From: Arthrobotrys musiformis | Taxonomy: Eukaryota > Ascomycota > Orbiliomycetes > Orbiliales > Orbiliaceae | DNA: 64,000 nt | Assembly (NCBI GenBank): GCA_036971715.1 | Contig: JAVHJL010000013.1 | Coordinates: 124,001-188,000, forward strand | Direction: 5' to 3' | Shown: one piece after another, positions 35,602 to 45,454 of the stretch | Numbering within the stretch: the stretch's first letter is position 1 | How the letters are laid out: each line of letters starts with the position of its first letter | Notes under the pieces: generated by a model | What the model was told of the DNA's origin: nothing | The model's database searches: none | Seen by the model: only the letters and a program-made list of their open reading frames with translations | Program-made: the position numbers and the translations under genes

Positions 35602-36260
35602 ATGGCTCCACGCACTCCATGCCACCACCGTTCCTCCTGCACGCCCACCTCCATAGCTCCACCAACCCCAAAGTCTCCAAACTTCCGTAGATCTGCCTCA
35701 CCAGCCGTCACACACTCTGACACAGACACCGGATCTCCATTCAAATCCTCTGCTAATCGCCAGCCAACCCCCTCTATCTCTATCTGCGAACCAGAAGACG
35801 AAGAAGATAGCGAAAACGACACTGATAAGGACTCAATGGATTACGAACCCTCTTCTTCCACCTCCCGTTGTGGAGACCGCTTGAGTGTCCCACCTAGCAG
35901 CAGCGCCAGTGGTAGTGGTAATGGCTGTCGATCTTTCGTCCGATCCGTTGGTGCTCCTTCACCAACTCCCTTCCCTGCGCCTAGTAGCTCGCTGGCTGGG
36001 GTCTCCGATGATGGAGGTAGTACGCCAAAAGCTCGGAATTCTAATGACGAGCACGATGCCTCTTTTTACGCTTCAATGGATGTTGTCAAAGGTATTTGAT
36101 CCCTCCGTGTCTGGTGCTATCTAAAGAGTATGCTAAGAAGGATGATTTAGATACAATCCGTCTCAAGAAGTCACAAATACGAAAGCTAGAGGAAGAAGTG
36201 AGGGCTTTGGAGGAAGTTTATGGTGCCGCTCAGACGGCAAAGAGGATGGGTGTGGTTTGA
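35602..36260 (+). CDS. Ser/Pro-rich protein with C-terminal coiled coil
   Basis: Two exons (35602-36091 and 36127-36260) join in frame to 207 residues. The intron implied, 36092-36126, has GT-AG ends but is only 35 nt, very short for this genome. The N-terminal 160 residues are disordered and rich in Ser, Pro and Thr with an acidic patch (CEPEDEEDSENDTDKDSMD). The C-terminus after the intron is a helical charged segment (RLKKSQIRKLEEEVRALEE) that should form a coiled coil. There is no signal peptide or membrane helix. Many TP and SP sites suggest phosphorylation. I do not recognise a family. The alternative is that translation stops at 36099 and the downstream frame is unused, but the phase match and coiled-coil pattern favour the spliced form. 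Confidence 0.6.
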
Positions 36261-36959
36261 AGGCTGTCTATCCACCGAAACAGTATTTTTTTTGTTTCCA
36301 CAAGTTTGCAGACGCAAGGAACCTATTGTCTTTTCCCAGGCTTCCATCTCCGGGATAGACGTCGGCATGCACTTCGGAAACCATCTCAAGCTCTCATTCT
36401 CTTTCAATGTTGCTACTTTCTTTCCAATGGTCTTGTAAATCCTTCTTTCCACTAGGGTTTTGATCACTCCTCTTTATATAATGCTGTACATAGATAGCTT
36501 CTTGGTGCCCCAGCCCGCTGCCGAGACGATACTCCACACTATAGTGCCAATGAAATCAATCAAAAGCATGCTTGGACATGACTTAGCTTAATTTTGAACG
36601 TGAACTATGCATTTCTATTTGGTGCAAATATATTTACAAGTTGCGGCAGCCTACTACCATCTAACCCCTTGAGACTACGTCTAACCCTTCAAAATTGCTC
36701 CTCGTACTAAGTAGGTACTCACCCAGCCGAGCAGCACTGCAGTGTGACCCCTAGCTCGCACCCTCAAAATATTGTAAGCAAAACAACACAACCCCATCAA
36801 AAATCCAACAAAACCCCTGGCAACAACATCGTGATCTCGCGAAGGCTCGGCGAGAACCTTGGGAATGGAAGGATCGTCGGTATATTCCACAGTCCCAAAA
36901 ATGTGACAACAACACGCGCGTGCGCCTGCAAGTTCCTTTCCCCTGTTCACACTCTTCCA
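36261..36959. other. intergenic between convergent genes
   Basis: This holds the 3' regions of the coiled-coil gene and the LPMO gene. Frames overlapping 36.7-36.97 kb on the minus strand are read-through beyond the LPMO stop and are not supported. Confidence 0.55.
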
Positions 36960-37907
36960 TCAACAACTCCATACCTCTGGTCCAGGAACTTGGTATTTCT
37001 CGGGCAGAGCCTATTTCCTACAGCATCAGCACAATTGCACTCCCCCTGATTCCGGTAGTTACCACAAAATTAAAGGAAAGGGTACTAACCCAAGGCCTGT
37101 GGATGTCAAGGAATAAGCCCGGCTCGTCCGTGCTATACGCGCCTGGAAAGATTGTATAAGAATTAGGCACCCCATCCCCACCATTGACGACCTTCAATTG
37201 AGCGCACGATCCGAAGAACTCATGCTGCCCCTCTTCAAAGGCGACGTGAAGGGCGATATGTTCTACTCTGAGGAGGTAGTCGCCTGTTGGTAGGCATGGC
37301 GGGATTTGAACATAAACTCCTGATGCGTCTATTTTTGATTCGACATGCCAGTATCAGTTCAAAGTTTCTGTTTAGGGGGGTTCGAATTCTAGGATAAAGG
37401 GAGGAGTACTATAAGAAGGCCATTTATACAACTCCAACTTAGCAGGGACTGAAGTAATAACCGGTTTCGTTTCACTAATCTTAAACCACACCTCCTCTTC
37501 ACCATTATGCGCTGCCATACTGGCAGCAGTTTGCCCGGCACCCGCTTTCGCCATATAAAACAGCAAAGGACCTTCGTGAACAATCCTTCCACCAACGGTA
37601 AACCCTACCGTGTCTCCCGCGGATACGGTTAGGGTACCAGGGTTTGGAACGGTGCTATTAGTAAAACATTGAAGGATTGGGGAGTCGACCTCAAAGAGGG
37701 GCCAATAGTTTTGGTAGTTCCACGTGCGACGGATGTAGGTATAGTCTGGGTACTGGATGCCTTTGTGGATTAAGTTTGGAAAAGTGTCTAGAGTGATAAT
37801 TTTGTTAGCGGGTAGTTGGAGGGGTTGAACAATTGGAACCTACAATGGGCTACCCCAGTGGAGAAGAAGGTTGCGACTGCAACTAATAGAATTGAGAGAG
37901 ATAGCAT
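36960..37907 (-). CDS. AA9 lytic polysaccharide monooxygenase, variant copper second sphere
   Basis: Four exons (37844-37907, 37410-37787, 37090-37328, 36960-37010) close in frame to 243 residues. The signal peptide MLSLSILLVAVATFFSTGVA is followed directly by His21, the expected N-terminal copper ligand, then YTFPNLIHKGIQYPDY. The second ligand is His92 in VHEGPLLFYM. LLRVEHIALHVA supplies the conserved His175. PGAYSTDEPG, then KYQVPGPEVWSC at the C-terminus, complete the AA9 pattern. Cys62, 159, 189 and 243 could form two disulfides. In typical AA9 enzymes the segment before the conserved Cys reads Q-x-Y-x-x-C. Here it is E184-F185-F186-G187-S188-C189, so the second-sphere Gln is Glu and the axial Tyr is Phe. 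There is no carbohydrate-binding module. Family members oxidatively cleave cellulose or hemicellulose outside the cell. Substrate and activity of this variant are uncertain. Confidence 0.88.
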
Positions 37908-39344
37908 TGTAACGGATTGATGCTGTACGGAAGCTTGCTATCGAACTTCACCCAGAGTTGGGCTGATTGGTATAAAATATGGGCTCTTCGAATTCGCAAA
38001 GATGATCCAGCTGCTTCGTACAATCTTGGCGTCTACCATTTGCAGAACGGTAAGATCCCAGATACATCGGTCATCACCGGTATATATATAGGTCTCCATC
38101 CCCGCAGTGGGGCTCTCGAGCTCAAGACACGTAGATGTAAAAATAAAACTACCCAATGCATGCATACCCAGGCTCCGAAACTCGTGGCTAAAGATTCTGG
38201 AAGTCGGAAAATTAATCTATCAAATATTTATATTAACCTTGATTGGCGGGGGGTTTCTGCGGCCGGTCCGCGGACCCGAAAATCTGTTTTGACAATAACG
38301 CGGGAGCCAGGATGTTTTAGCATTTTAAGATGTTTGAAAATAATAGATTTTAGTATATAACCAGATGCAACCTTGTCGGTCGGCGGGGTCTGAGAAGGTG
38401 CAGAAAGCTTAGCATCCGGACGAAATACAAAATTGAAGATCATGATGTATTCTGACATGGATATATATTGCTATAAAGGCATGGGCAGGGAATTGACGAA
38501 GATCGCTTTCGCCCTACTCGTATTAATATATTTTTATATTAGCCTAGGTAGCTTCCTTAGCTAAAAAAAGTTCCTTGTCTGGAAAATAGGTGCCTTTGAC
38601 GAGGAGTGCGTAATGCATCTACCCGTCGCTCCGACGAATGTGGTTTTTTATTTGGTTTCGATATTTCGGTCGTGAAATGTTAAAAATTTTGCAGTTTCAA
38701 ACATATTTCAATATAGTCGGCTATTATCGAACTAGAGGAACATCTCCGTAGATGTTTGATATATATAGGGCCTTGCACATATGGGATTCACCAACTTGCG
38801 CAAAATCAAGACACTACAAACATTTGAACCCGAGCCTATTTAGAATGTAGAACATGTGTACACCTCTCGAAAATTGTACGTGAACAACAGTCCTAGCAGT
38901 GGATTGGTTCAAGGCACCCGGGCCGTCGAAATACACATGAAATATCGGCTTGGTTGGCCTCGTTGTTTTCGACCGCGACCTGCAACAAGCTTGAGCTTCC
39001 CTACCAACGCTGCAGCTGACGCATGCCTCGAAGTTATATAGCTACCCAGAAACAAGGCTGCAGCCAACTTAAACAGCTAACTCGAGATGTTTGAATAATT
39101 CGCGTAATGGTGATTTCTTCTCCCCCTTACTTCCCCAGAATCTTGAAAAAGCAAAATACGCGTATAGATCCAGAAAGGCTGAAAAGAGACCGCGACCGAT
39201 CGATCGATCGTGCCCTTCCAAATTGCAAAAGGATTGTAAATTGAAGATTTCAAAGGAAAATTCGATTCAATTGATCAACTGACCCTATTCGGTTTATCTA
39301 TTCAAAATCAAAATCACGAGATTGCCCTCCCAAAAAAGCTCCTA
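37908..39344. other. intergenic between divergent genes
   Basis: This is the shared upstream region of the LPMO gene (left, minus strand) and the 39345 gene (right, plus strand). A frame of 147 codons at 37917-38360 has no ATG-proximal support or motif. A CGATCGATCGATCG run lies at 39197-39210. The middle part is AT-rich. Confidence 0.5.
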
Positions 39345-40035
39345 ATGTCGTATTGGGATACAATACTAGCGGACAGCTCGGTCATGGGCGACGAATCCCC
39401 TTCCTCCTCCTCGAAGCCCACAGGTCCAGCGAGTTCCCGACCAGTTCAAAACAACCTGCCCGTATTAGCCCCAAATATTAGTAGCATTTCCGCAGCCCAG
39501 CCTCCGATAGCAGGAGTGTATAAAAAGGGAGGGTATAAAAAACTCGAAGAGATTCGCGAAGCATTGGGGATCCCCGCAGAGGGGCTTAGTGGAGCTGAGA
39601 TCATGCAAAACTATCCAGATTGGCAGATTGATTCGCAGACGCCTTCTCCCGACGAGGTTTGGGAGGCTATCTTGGTAAGCTATTCCATATACATTCCCCT
39701 CGCTTGAGAAACAATAAAAATACTTATATATCTTAAACACAAAACAGGAGGCAGTGCGGGAATCTTTTGAAGAGTATACTGCTGGTGTATGGAAAAACGG
39801 AATGTTTTTGAAATGGAAATTCAATCGACGCCAGGACCGTCTCCGGTTTCAATGTGTTGCACTCCAAGACGGGATATGCGCGACCATAATATCGAAGCTG
39901 GTTTCGCAGGGATACAATGAGAGTGCGAGCAGACTTAGGAGATGTGAGAGGAACTGGGCGATTAGGGACCTGGTAGAACGTTGCGTACTTAACGCTAGGA
40001 GAGCTTTCCGCCAGAGGCAAGAGAGCTCAAGTTGA
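39345..40035 (+). CDS. unrecognised 205-residue protein
   Basis: Two exons (39345-39674 and 39748-40035) are separated by a clean 73-nt intron (GTAAGC...ACAG) in phase 0 and give 205 residues. The N-terminal 50 residues are Ser/Pro/Ala-rich and probably disordered. From GVYKKGGYKKLEEIREALG onward the protein is helical and charged, with PDWQIDSQTPSPDEVWEAI, then WKNGMFLKWKFNRRQDRL and a basic Arg-rich end (RLRRCERNWAIRDL, ARRAFRQRQ). There is no signal peptide and no membrane segment. The basic C-terminus would fit nucleic-acid or protein binding, but that is speculation. The intron and the uniform coding character on both sides make it likely to be a real gene. Confidence 0.6.
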
Positions 40036-41086
40036 GGCAGGTATACCGGCATCGAGAGGCCTAGGACAAAGGGCCTGCCAAAGTCTTAACTGGGAGAATT
40101 CAGCGAGTGCAATGGTATCATCAATCCGAAGTGAAATTACTCTCATGTCGGTGCAGCGTGTTGTAAAATTATCCATATAAGTGCCGTGCTGATATACATA
40201 TGGCTATAAAGCCGATTGGACCTCATACTTTTTTATGCCATCAGGAACTGTGTATGGTTTTATGATCCCGTTGCTCGAGTGCTCGCCTGGTTAAATGCCA
40301 ACTGCAGTGCCCCGCCGGCCCTGCTAGCCGAAGAGGCAAAAAATTCCCCGCGCAAAATGGTACCTGGCAAGGCACCCCGAAACTCGCCTAACCCTCAAAA
40401 TGATTGGTACCACAGTCAACCTCCAAGCAATTCGAATTTTCCTCGGCCCAAATATATCCCTTCGACATCGACGAACCGCGAGCGGATGCTGGTATTATAG
40501 AGATCTGGGGTAAATTACAAGTGCATATCTGTAGATACTTGACCTTGAGCTAGTTGAGGGAATTTTCAAGTTTTGTACTACTATTTATGTATATTTCTCC
40601 AAAAATATATATTAGCCGGCCAATTCCGATTTTACCTATCTTCTCGAATTCGCGAATGTTAGTTTTTCGTCTCATCCAGCCGAATAGATGACCTGTGTGG
40701 TTGCATTTTATAGTGGAATTACAGGTGGGATATTGTACCTCCTTTAGATTTAGTCTTATGATCTTTTGGCTTTACGTTATGAAGGGACGGGAGAAAAGGA
40801 TAGTGTAACCGTAAGCACTGGCAATTGCGCAGGTGGCCTAGTTAGTTCAGGGCTGGAAGGGGCGCAAGTTTGTCTTGGACAGTGTAAGGTCCCTTAGTGC
40901 AAAAGAGGTAACATCTATAAAACGGCGAACTCTCACGCATTAAGTTGTCAAGCAATATAATAATTTCAGATCGAATTTATATTTCAAGAGCGTCTAATTC
41001 CGACTAACACTTGCGTATACCCCTATACACTGGACTACTAATTTCCAACTGAGACGTCGACGATTTTATATATATCGCTTTACAAA
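40036..41086. other. intergenic
   Basis: No convincing gene. A plus-strand frame at 40216-40500 (94 codons) has no motif or splice support. The right end is the promoter of the small secreted protein. Confidence 0.5.
40916..40923 (+). promoter_or_regulatory. candidate TATA box of the Cys-rich secreted protein gene
   Basis: TATAAAAC lies about 165 bases before the ATG at 41087, in AT-moderate DNA. Position and sequence fit a TATA element, but there is no further evidence. Confidence 0.4.
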
Positions 41087-41639
41087 ATGAAGCTTACCAC
41101 TCTGTTCACAGCCCTCACAATTGCGACTTGGTAATTCATTATCCTACAACCTTCAAGCTTGTCCTGTAAACTAAACTTTCAAACGTGTCGACACATGCTA
41201 ACTGCTTCACAGCGTCTCTGCCCAAACTAGAGACCCAGCAGAACCCATCCTCCCCACAATTATCACTATAAAACCTACATTGATAACCCGCTCCCTAACT
41301 CTAATCATCACCCCAACCCCAGCCACTTCAATAATCATCACTAAGCCCTGTGGTCTCTGTCCGATATCTACAACCAAAACCATAACTCCAATCTTCAAAC
41401 GGCCGCCAATATGCCCCGAGTATCTATGCTTCCCGTGTAACGACCTTTCACTCGAGAAGCGCGGCGAGGAGGTGGAAAAGAGACAGCTGCCTACTTCGAC
41501 CGTGTTGGCGTCGTGCTGCTGTGGGACCCTGCCACCCACTACCACCACTGTTACTAAACATCCCTGTCCAAATCCCTGTGCTTGCACGATTACCACGACG
41601 ATAGTAGCACCGAGTTGTGTGCGGCCCACGATTTATTAG
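41087..41639 (+). CDS. small secreted Cys/Thr-rich protein with Lys-Arg sites
   Basis: Two exons (41087-41130 and 41213-41639) join in frame to 156 residues, with an 82-nt intron inside the signal-peptide region (GTAATT...ACAG). The signal peptide is MKLTTLFTALTIATCVSA. The mature part has two Thr-rich, Cys-bearing halves. The first contains ITKPCGLCPISTTKTITP, PPICPEYLCFPC and a short acidic/basic spacer with two Lys-Arg sites (LEKRGEEVEKRQ). The second contains ASCCCGTLPPTTTTV and HPCPNPCACTITTTIV. The two KR sites would allow Kex2-type processing into two Cys-rich peptides. High Cys, small size and secretion fit the usual picture of an effector-like or wall-associated protein. I do not recognise a named family. 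Confidence 0.72.
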
Positions 41640-42360
41640 TGGCCACTGGTGTGGGGGCCCATTGCTAAGGGTGGTCTTGCAAACGTTAAACTAGGCTTCA
41701 ACAGGAGCTTGTTAGAAGTTTCGGGGTGCGATTGGATGTAATGTATCTAGTTAATATGTCTCTTAATTCTATATATTAAAAAGTAGCCATGATAAAGGTG
41801 GTTGATTCAGGCTAGAATACATGTTCACTGAAGCCTCTTATTTGACATTATAGCAGTAAGGGCCTTTGTTGCTCTTTGGTCCGTTGTTGGTGCTGCCACT
41901 GATGTTTCCTAGTTCCGGGATTCCACTGATGTATATCTTCAATGTATGTACCATTATACATGGCACACGTCGACTAATTAGTCTTATGCTGAAAGCATTG
42001 AATCCAAAATCAAATATACTATCATTCCCAAATAAAGAACCGAGTAAAGAGAAGGGAGCTAAAGATATATAATAGGAACAATAAACTAAAGAAAGTTAGG
42101 AAAGCCAAGTAGTGTGGGCTATCGACGCTGAATTCGTAAGGATATCACTTCAACGCTCGCTAGCAGATGTCATATTATACTTAAACCACCAGAATGTGCG
42201 AAGTTGTCAGCGGATATCATGTTGGGTTGGTTGATGAATACTTACATTCTATACCACCGTTTTTTTATCTCCTCCTTCATATAGCTCCCTTCATACCTAT
42301 TAACTTCGCAGGAGTCACTCCACCCACATCCTCAGGGGCGCAGATTGTGTTTAGGGCTGC
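41640..42360. other. intergenic between convergent genes
   Basis: This is the 3' region of the Cys-rich protein gene (plus) and of the methyltransferase gene (minus). It is AT-rich with no supported coding frame. Confidence 0.55.
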
Positions 42361-43302
42361 TCATGTTCTCGCACATAACAGCAATGCCCCCTCAACACCA
42401 GCATGCACCAACTCCTCTCCTCTCTTGACGCCTCCACGTCTCAACACTTTCTCCACTCCACGTCTCATCATTCTGACCACATCTTGGTCCGTCCCAACCT
42501 TATCCTCGTTCCCCTCCCTCCATCTCACGACTGCACTCCAGGTCCCCAACATCGCTTCCATGAGGTCCAAGTTTTGGGGAGGGTGTGCCGCCAGAAATTC
42601 ATTGGCAGGCAAAGCCCCTTTCTTCCCCGTCCCCCATTCGACTCTTCTGAACCGACATTTTTTGAATGCGGTTACTGGTCTCTTGACTTCCCAAGGAAGG
42701 GGAAGGGCAACGTATAGATCGACGTTGACCTTGTTGCCCTGTGTTTCATACGGGCCCAAGTCTTTCATCAGTCCCTGCAACACATCCGTCACCTCTTCGT
42801 GGTTCGGTGTCGGAGGCGCGGCTTTAAGGTCACAGGCACCAGTCCATATCGCGACTGTGCCGTTGGACTTCAACAATCTGGCAGCTTGTGTCCAGAAGAC
42901 TTGCATGTCGAACCAATGTGCCGCTGTGGCGACGGTGATGACATCGACCGAGCCGTCCGGAAGCTTAAGGTTTCTTCCGAAGTCAGTTGAGACTTCGAAG
43001 CGGATCGGGTTGAGGGCTTCTGTTGTCCCTCCGAGCGACCTGGCCGTTTCGATCATACCCTCTGAGGCGTCGATACCGATCGCGTTCGTGAACTTTTGGG
43101 CGAAGGTGCGGACGGCGATGCCAGGTCCGCAACCTATGTCGAGGAGGGTTGTAAGTGATCCACCATTTGCAACATGATAAGATATTATCTGTTGATAAAG
43201 AGACGGGTGGTAGTCCCTGCGATATTTGGCGTAGTCAGAGCCTTGGTATTTTGTGAAAGCACGGAAGGTCGTTTCCGGCTGTGGAATGGCTGTGTTTGCC
43301 AT
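42361..43302 (-). CDS. SAM-dependent methyltransferase, Tmt1/Crg1-like
   Basis: This is an intron-free frame of 313 residues starting at ATG 43302 (MANTAIPQPETTFRAF). The open frame extends farther upstream but contains no earlier ATG. An early block FTKYQGSDYAKYRRDYHP is followed by SAM motif I LLDIGCGPGIAVRTFA, IGIDASEGMIETARSLGG (motif II region), the family-typical ATAAHWFDM and the post-motif AARLLKSNGTVAIW. These are the features of the yeast Tmt1 (trans-aconitate methyltransferase) and Crg1 group of small-molecule methyltransferases. The C-terminal third is basic (RMMRRGVEKVLRRGG). It is cytosolic by absence of a signal peptide. The substrate cannot be read from sequence, and no pathway genes adjoin it. 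Confidence 0.88.
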   Translation of the reverse strand: MANTAIPQPETTFRAFTKYQGSDYAKYRRDYHPSLYQQIISYHVANGGSLTTLLDIGCGPGIAVRTFAQKFTNAIGIDASEGMIETARSLGGTTEALNPIRFEVSTDFGRNLKLPDGSVDVITVATAAHWFDMQVFWTQAARLLKSNGTVAIWTGACDLKAAPPTPNHEEVTDVLQGLMKDLGPYETQGNKVNVDLYVALPLPWEVKRPVTAFKKCRFRRVEWGTGKKGALPANEFLAAHPPQNLDLMEAMLGTWSAVVRWREGNEDKVGTDQDVVRMMRRGVEKVLRRGGVKRGEELVHAGVEGALLLCART

Positions 43303-45454
43303 GATATTGGAAGAGAGGGTTTGAGGATGTTTAAGAGTTGATGAAGGACTTGATGAAGATCGGAGCTTGAGGCAGGAAGTCAAGAATCGTATTGAAGATT
43401 GCTAACTGACTTGGATAATATATATAGATCGGATGTTCCAACTTCTGAAAAGATGTTGGGGAAGCTCGTGGGAAACTTGTGGGAGGATAATATGGATGGG
43501 ATGGGAAACATGGATCGAAAGAGGATGAAGAAAAGGGAGCAGATGAGAGGTTTATATACCCCCCATTGGAAGCCTACGAGGGTTTCAAAGTCTATTCATG
43601 AACGGTCTTCTACAGTAAATATCCCTAGGTGCGTATAGAAAATTCACACGAGTTCTACCCGCTCTTGAACCATTTGAGGCCAAGATCGTAGGATTTTACA
43701 TGCTTTAGGAGCGGGCGGATTAAAATTGTGTTGGTGGTGTGGTATTTCAGCTGTTTCTATTGGCTCTGATATCGATGGGGGCTCTTCGAGATAGTTCTCA
43801 AAGTTTCCCTAGGTTCGTATAGAAATCCTCTACGAGTTCTACCCGCTCTCTGGCGGCCTTGAAGTGGGGATCATAAAATTCTACTCGTGCTATAGCTTCA
43901 AGAGCGGGCCAAGGTTTGTGTTGGGTCTGTTGTATTCTGCATCCCAGGTGTACTTTCTGGAATGTTAACGCTACTACATCGGGAGGGCAGATTCCAGATT
44001 CTGGGATAGATTGTACTGGTCATTTTTGCCGATTCAGGTAGAATGACCCGGTCAATTGATTTATCGTTCCTGACCACTCAATTTGATACAGAAGGTTGGG
44101 CTTCTACAAGACTGACCGCGTCGAGCTATGAATACTTACCCTGAGCTCTCTGCAATTGCAAGGTTACATGTTGTATCGTGATAATCGACACTACGGCATC
44201 TTCGAAATAGCGCCAACCAGTACTACTACTTCTAACCTAATACAGCGTCATGAGTATCACACGAGCATCATTGCCAACATCATCATTGGCCAATTAATTC
44301 GACACTCTGATCGCAAATCGACAACACGCAAAACCCAACAAGCTCCTTCCAACCCACCTTCCCGATTTAGATACATTACCACACGCACGGGGTTTGTATC
44401 AATCAAAACGCCTCCCTGTTCAAGGATAAGTACCGATCGAGAAGATGGATTGGAAGTAAGCAGATAATAACCGTATATATGCGCCGCTCTAGTTTCGCTT
44501 GGTTTCCCCCCCGCGGTACTTGTTTGTTCGATCGAATGAAAAGGGTTAAATCCAAGTTTAGGTTGACCATTTCTTCCCCCTTCATCCCTTCCCTCTAGGC
44601 GTCGAGCGTGACTTCAGCGAGCGAGGCGGAGTTCGTTGTGCACATGTACATACATCGATGGGGTTCATGCATGTGTATGCATGACGGACGGACGGCACAT
44701 GCGAGATGTCGATACAATGCCTGATGTCAGGCACCCGCGGGAGTTCTGCACATGAAGATCAGATACACAGTCACAAAAAAAGCCACACCTTTCACAGAAC
44801 GATTGAACGCGAAATTAAACAAATGAAGTCGATAAAATATGGTAGTAACAATATAAGCTTCGCATAAATCCTCGCGCTTTAACCCAATTTCCGGCCAATC
44901 TAGAGCGATCAATATCGTATCGATAACATACCCTAGTAACCACCCCCTGTCATCCAACCTCCCAAATCAAGTAAAACACACCCTTCCCCTCATAGTCAAT
45001 GCTTTATCTCACCGTTACTCTAACAAGTAATAAACTGATGCAACCGAGCAATCAACTATTACTGTAATGCCAACATAACCCTCGGTTATCACCTCTTGCG
45101 ACGTCTGAGGCCGCCAAGAACAGCAAGAAAGATGAATTAGCAGGTGCAAAAGCTGAAAATGGCTTGGGGATCTGATGTATGGATACTAGTTTCGGTAGGT
45201 GAGGAAGTTGGGATATGAGGGACAGTGTACACGTGTGTTTTAAGCTTTTTTGTTGGAGTGCGGGGTGGGGACCTCGGAGAGGGAGTATAAGAATGTAGGA
45301 ATTGTTCCCGTCGGTATTGACAAAAAGACGGTCTGTTGGTATCGATTTGTCTGGCGGGGATTCAGACAACTATAATTTTGATTTTCTCGTTTATATATGC
45401 TGGCATATCACCTCTAGTTAAATATCCCCGGTATCACCATCATTGTCAAAAAAG
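43303..45454. other. intergenic with diverged direct repeat
   Basis: This is a divergent promoter region of 2.1 kb between the methyltransferase (minus) and phospholipase-like (plus) genes. It contains the direct repeat listed separately and short palindromic GCATGTGTATGCATG-type sequence near 44.67 kb. A 105-codon minus-strand frame at 45052-45369 has no motif and is not called. Confidence 0.5.
43622..43924. repeat. two diverged direct repeats of about 115 bp, each with an internal inverted pair
   Basis: Copy 1 (43622-43734) and copy 2 (43807-43924) are 185 bp apart. Both begin TCCCTAGGTGCGTATAGAAA or a close variant, share ACGAGTTCTACCCGCTCT, then GAGCGGGC, and end in GTGTTGG. Inside each, CCCGCTC and GAGCGGG face each other (43658-43664 with 43709-43715 in copy 1) and could form a stem. 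No coding frame runs through them. Confidence 0.8.

Noticed and set aside
37917..38360. 147-codon plus-strand frame next to the LPMO start
   Set aside because: It starts within the LPMO promoter, has no motif and its composition does not resemble the neighbouring genes.
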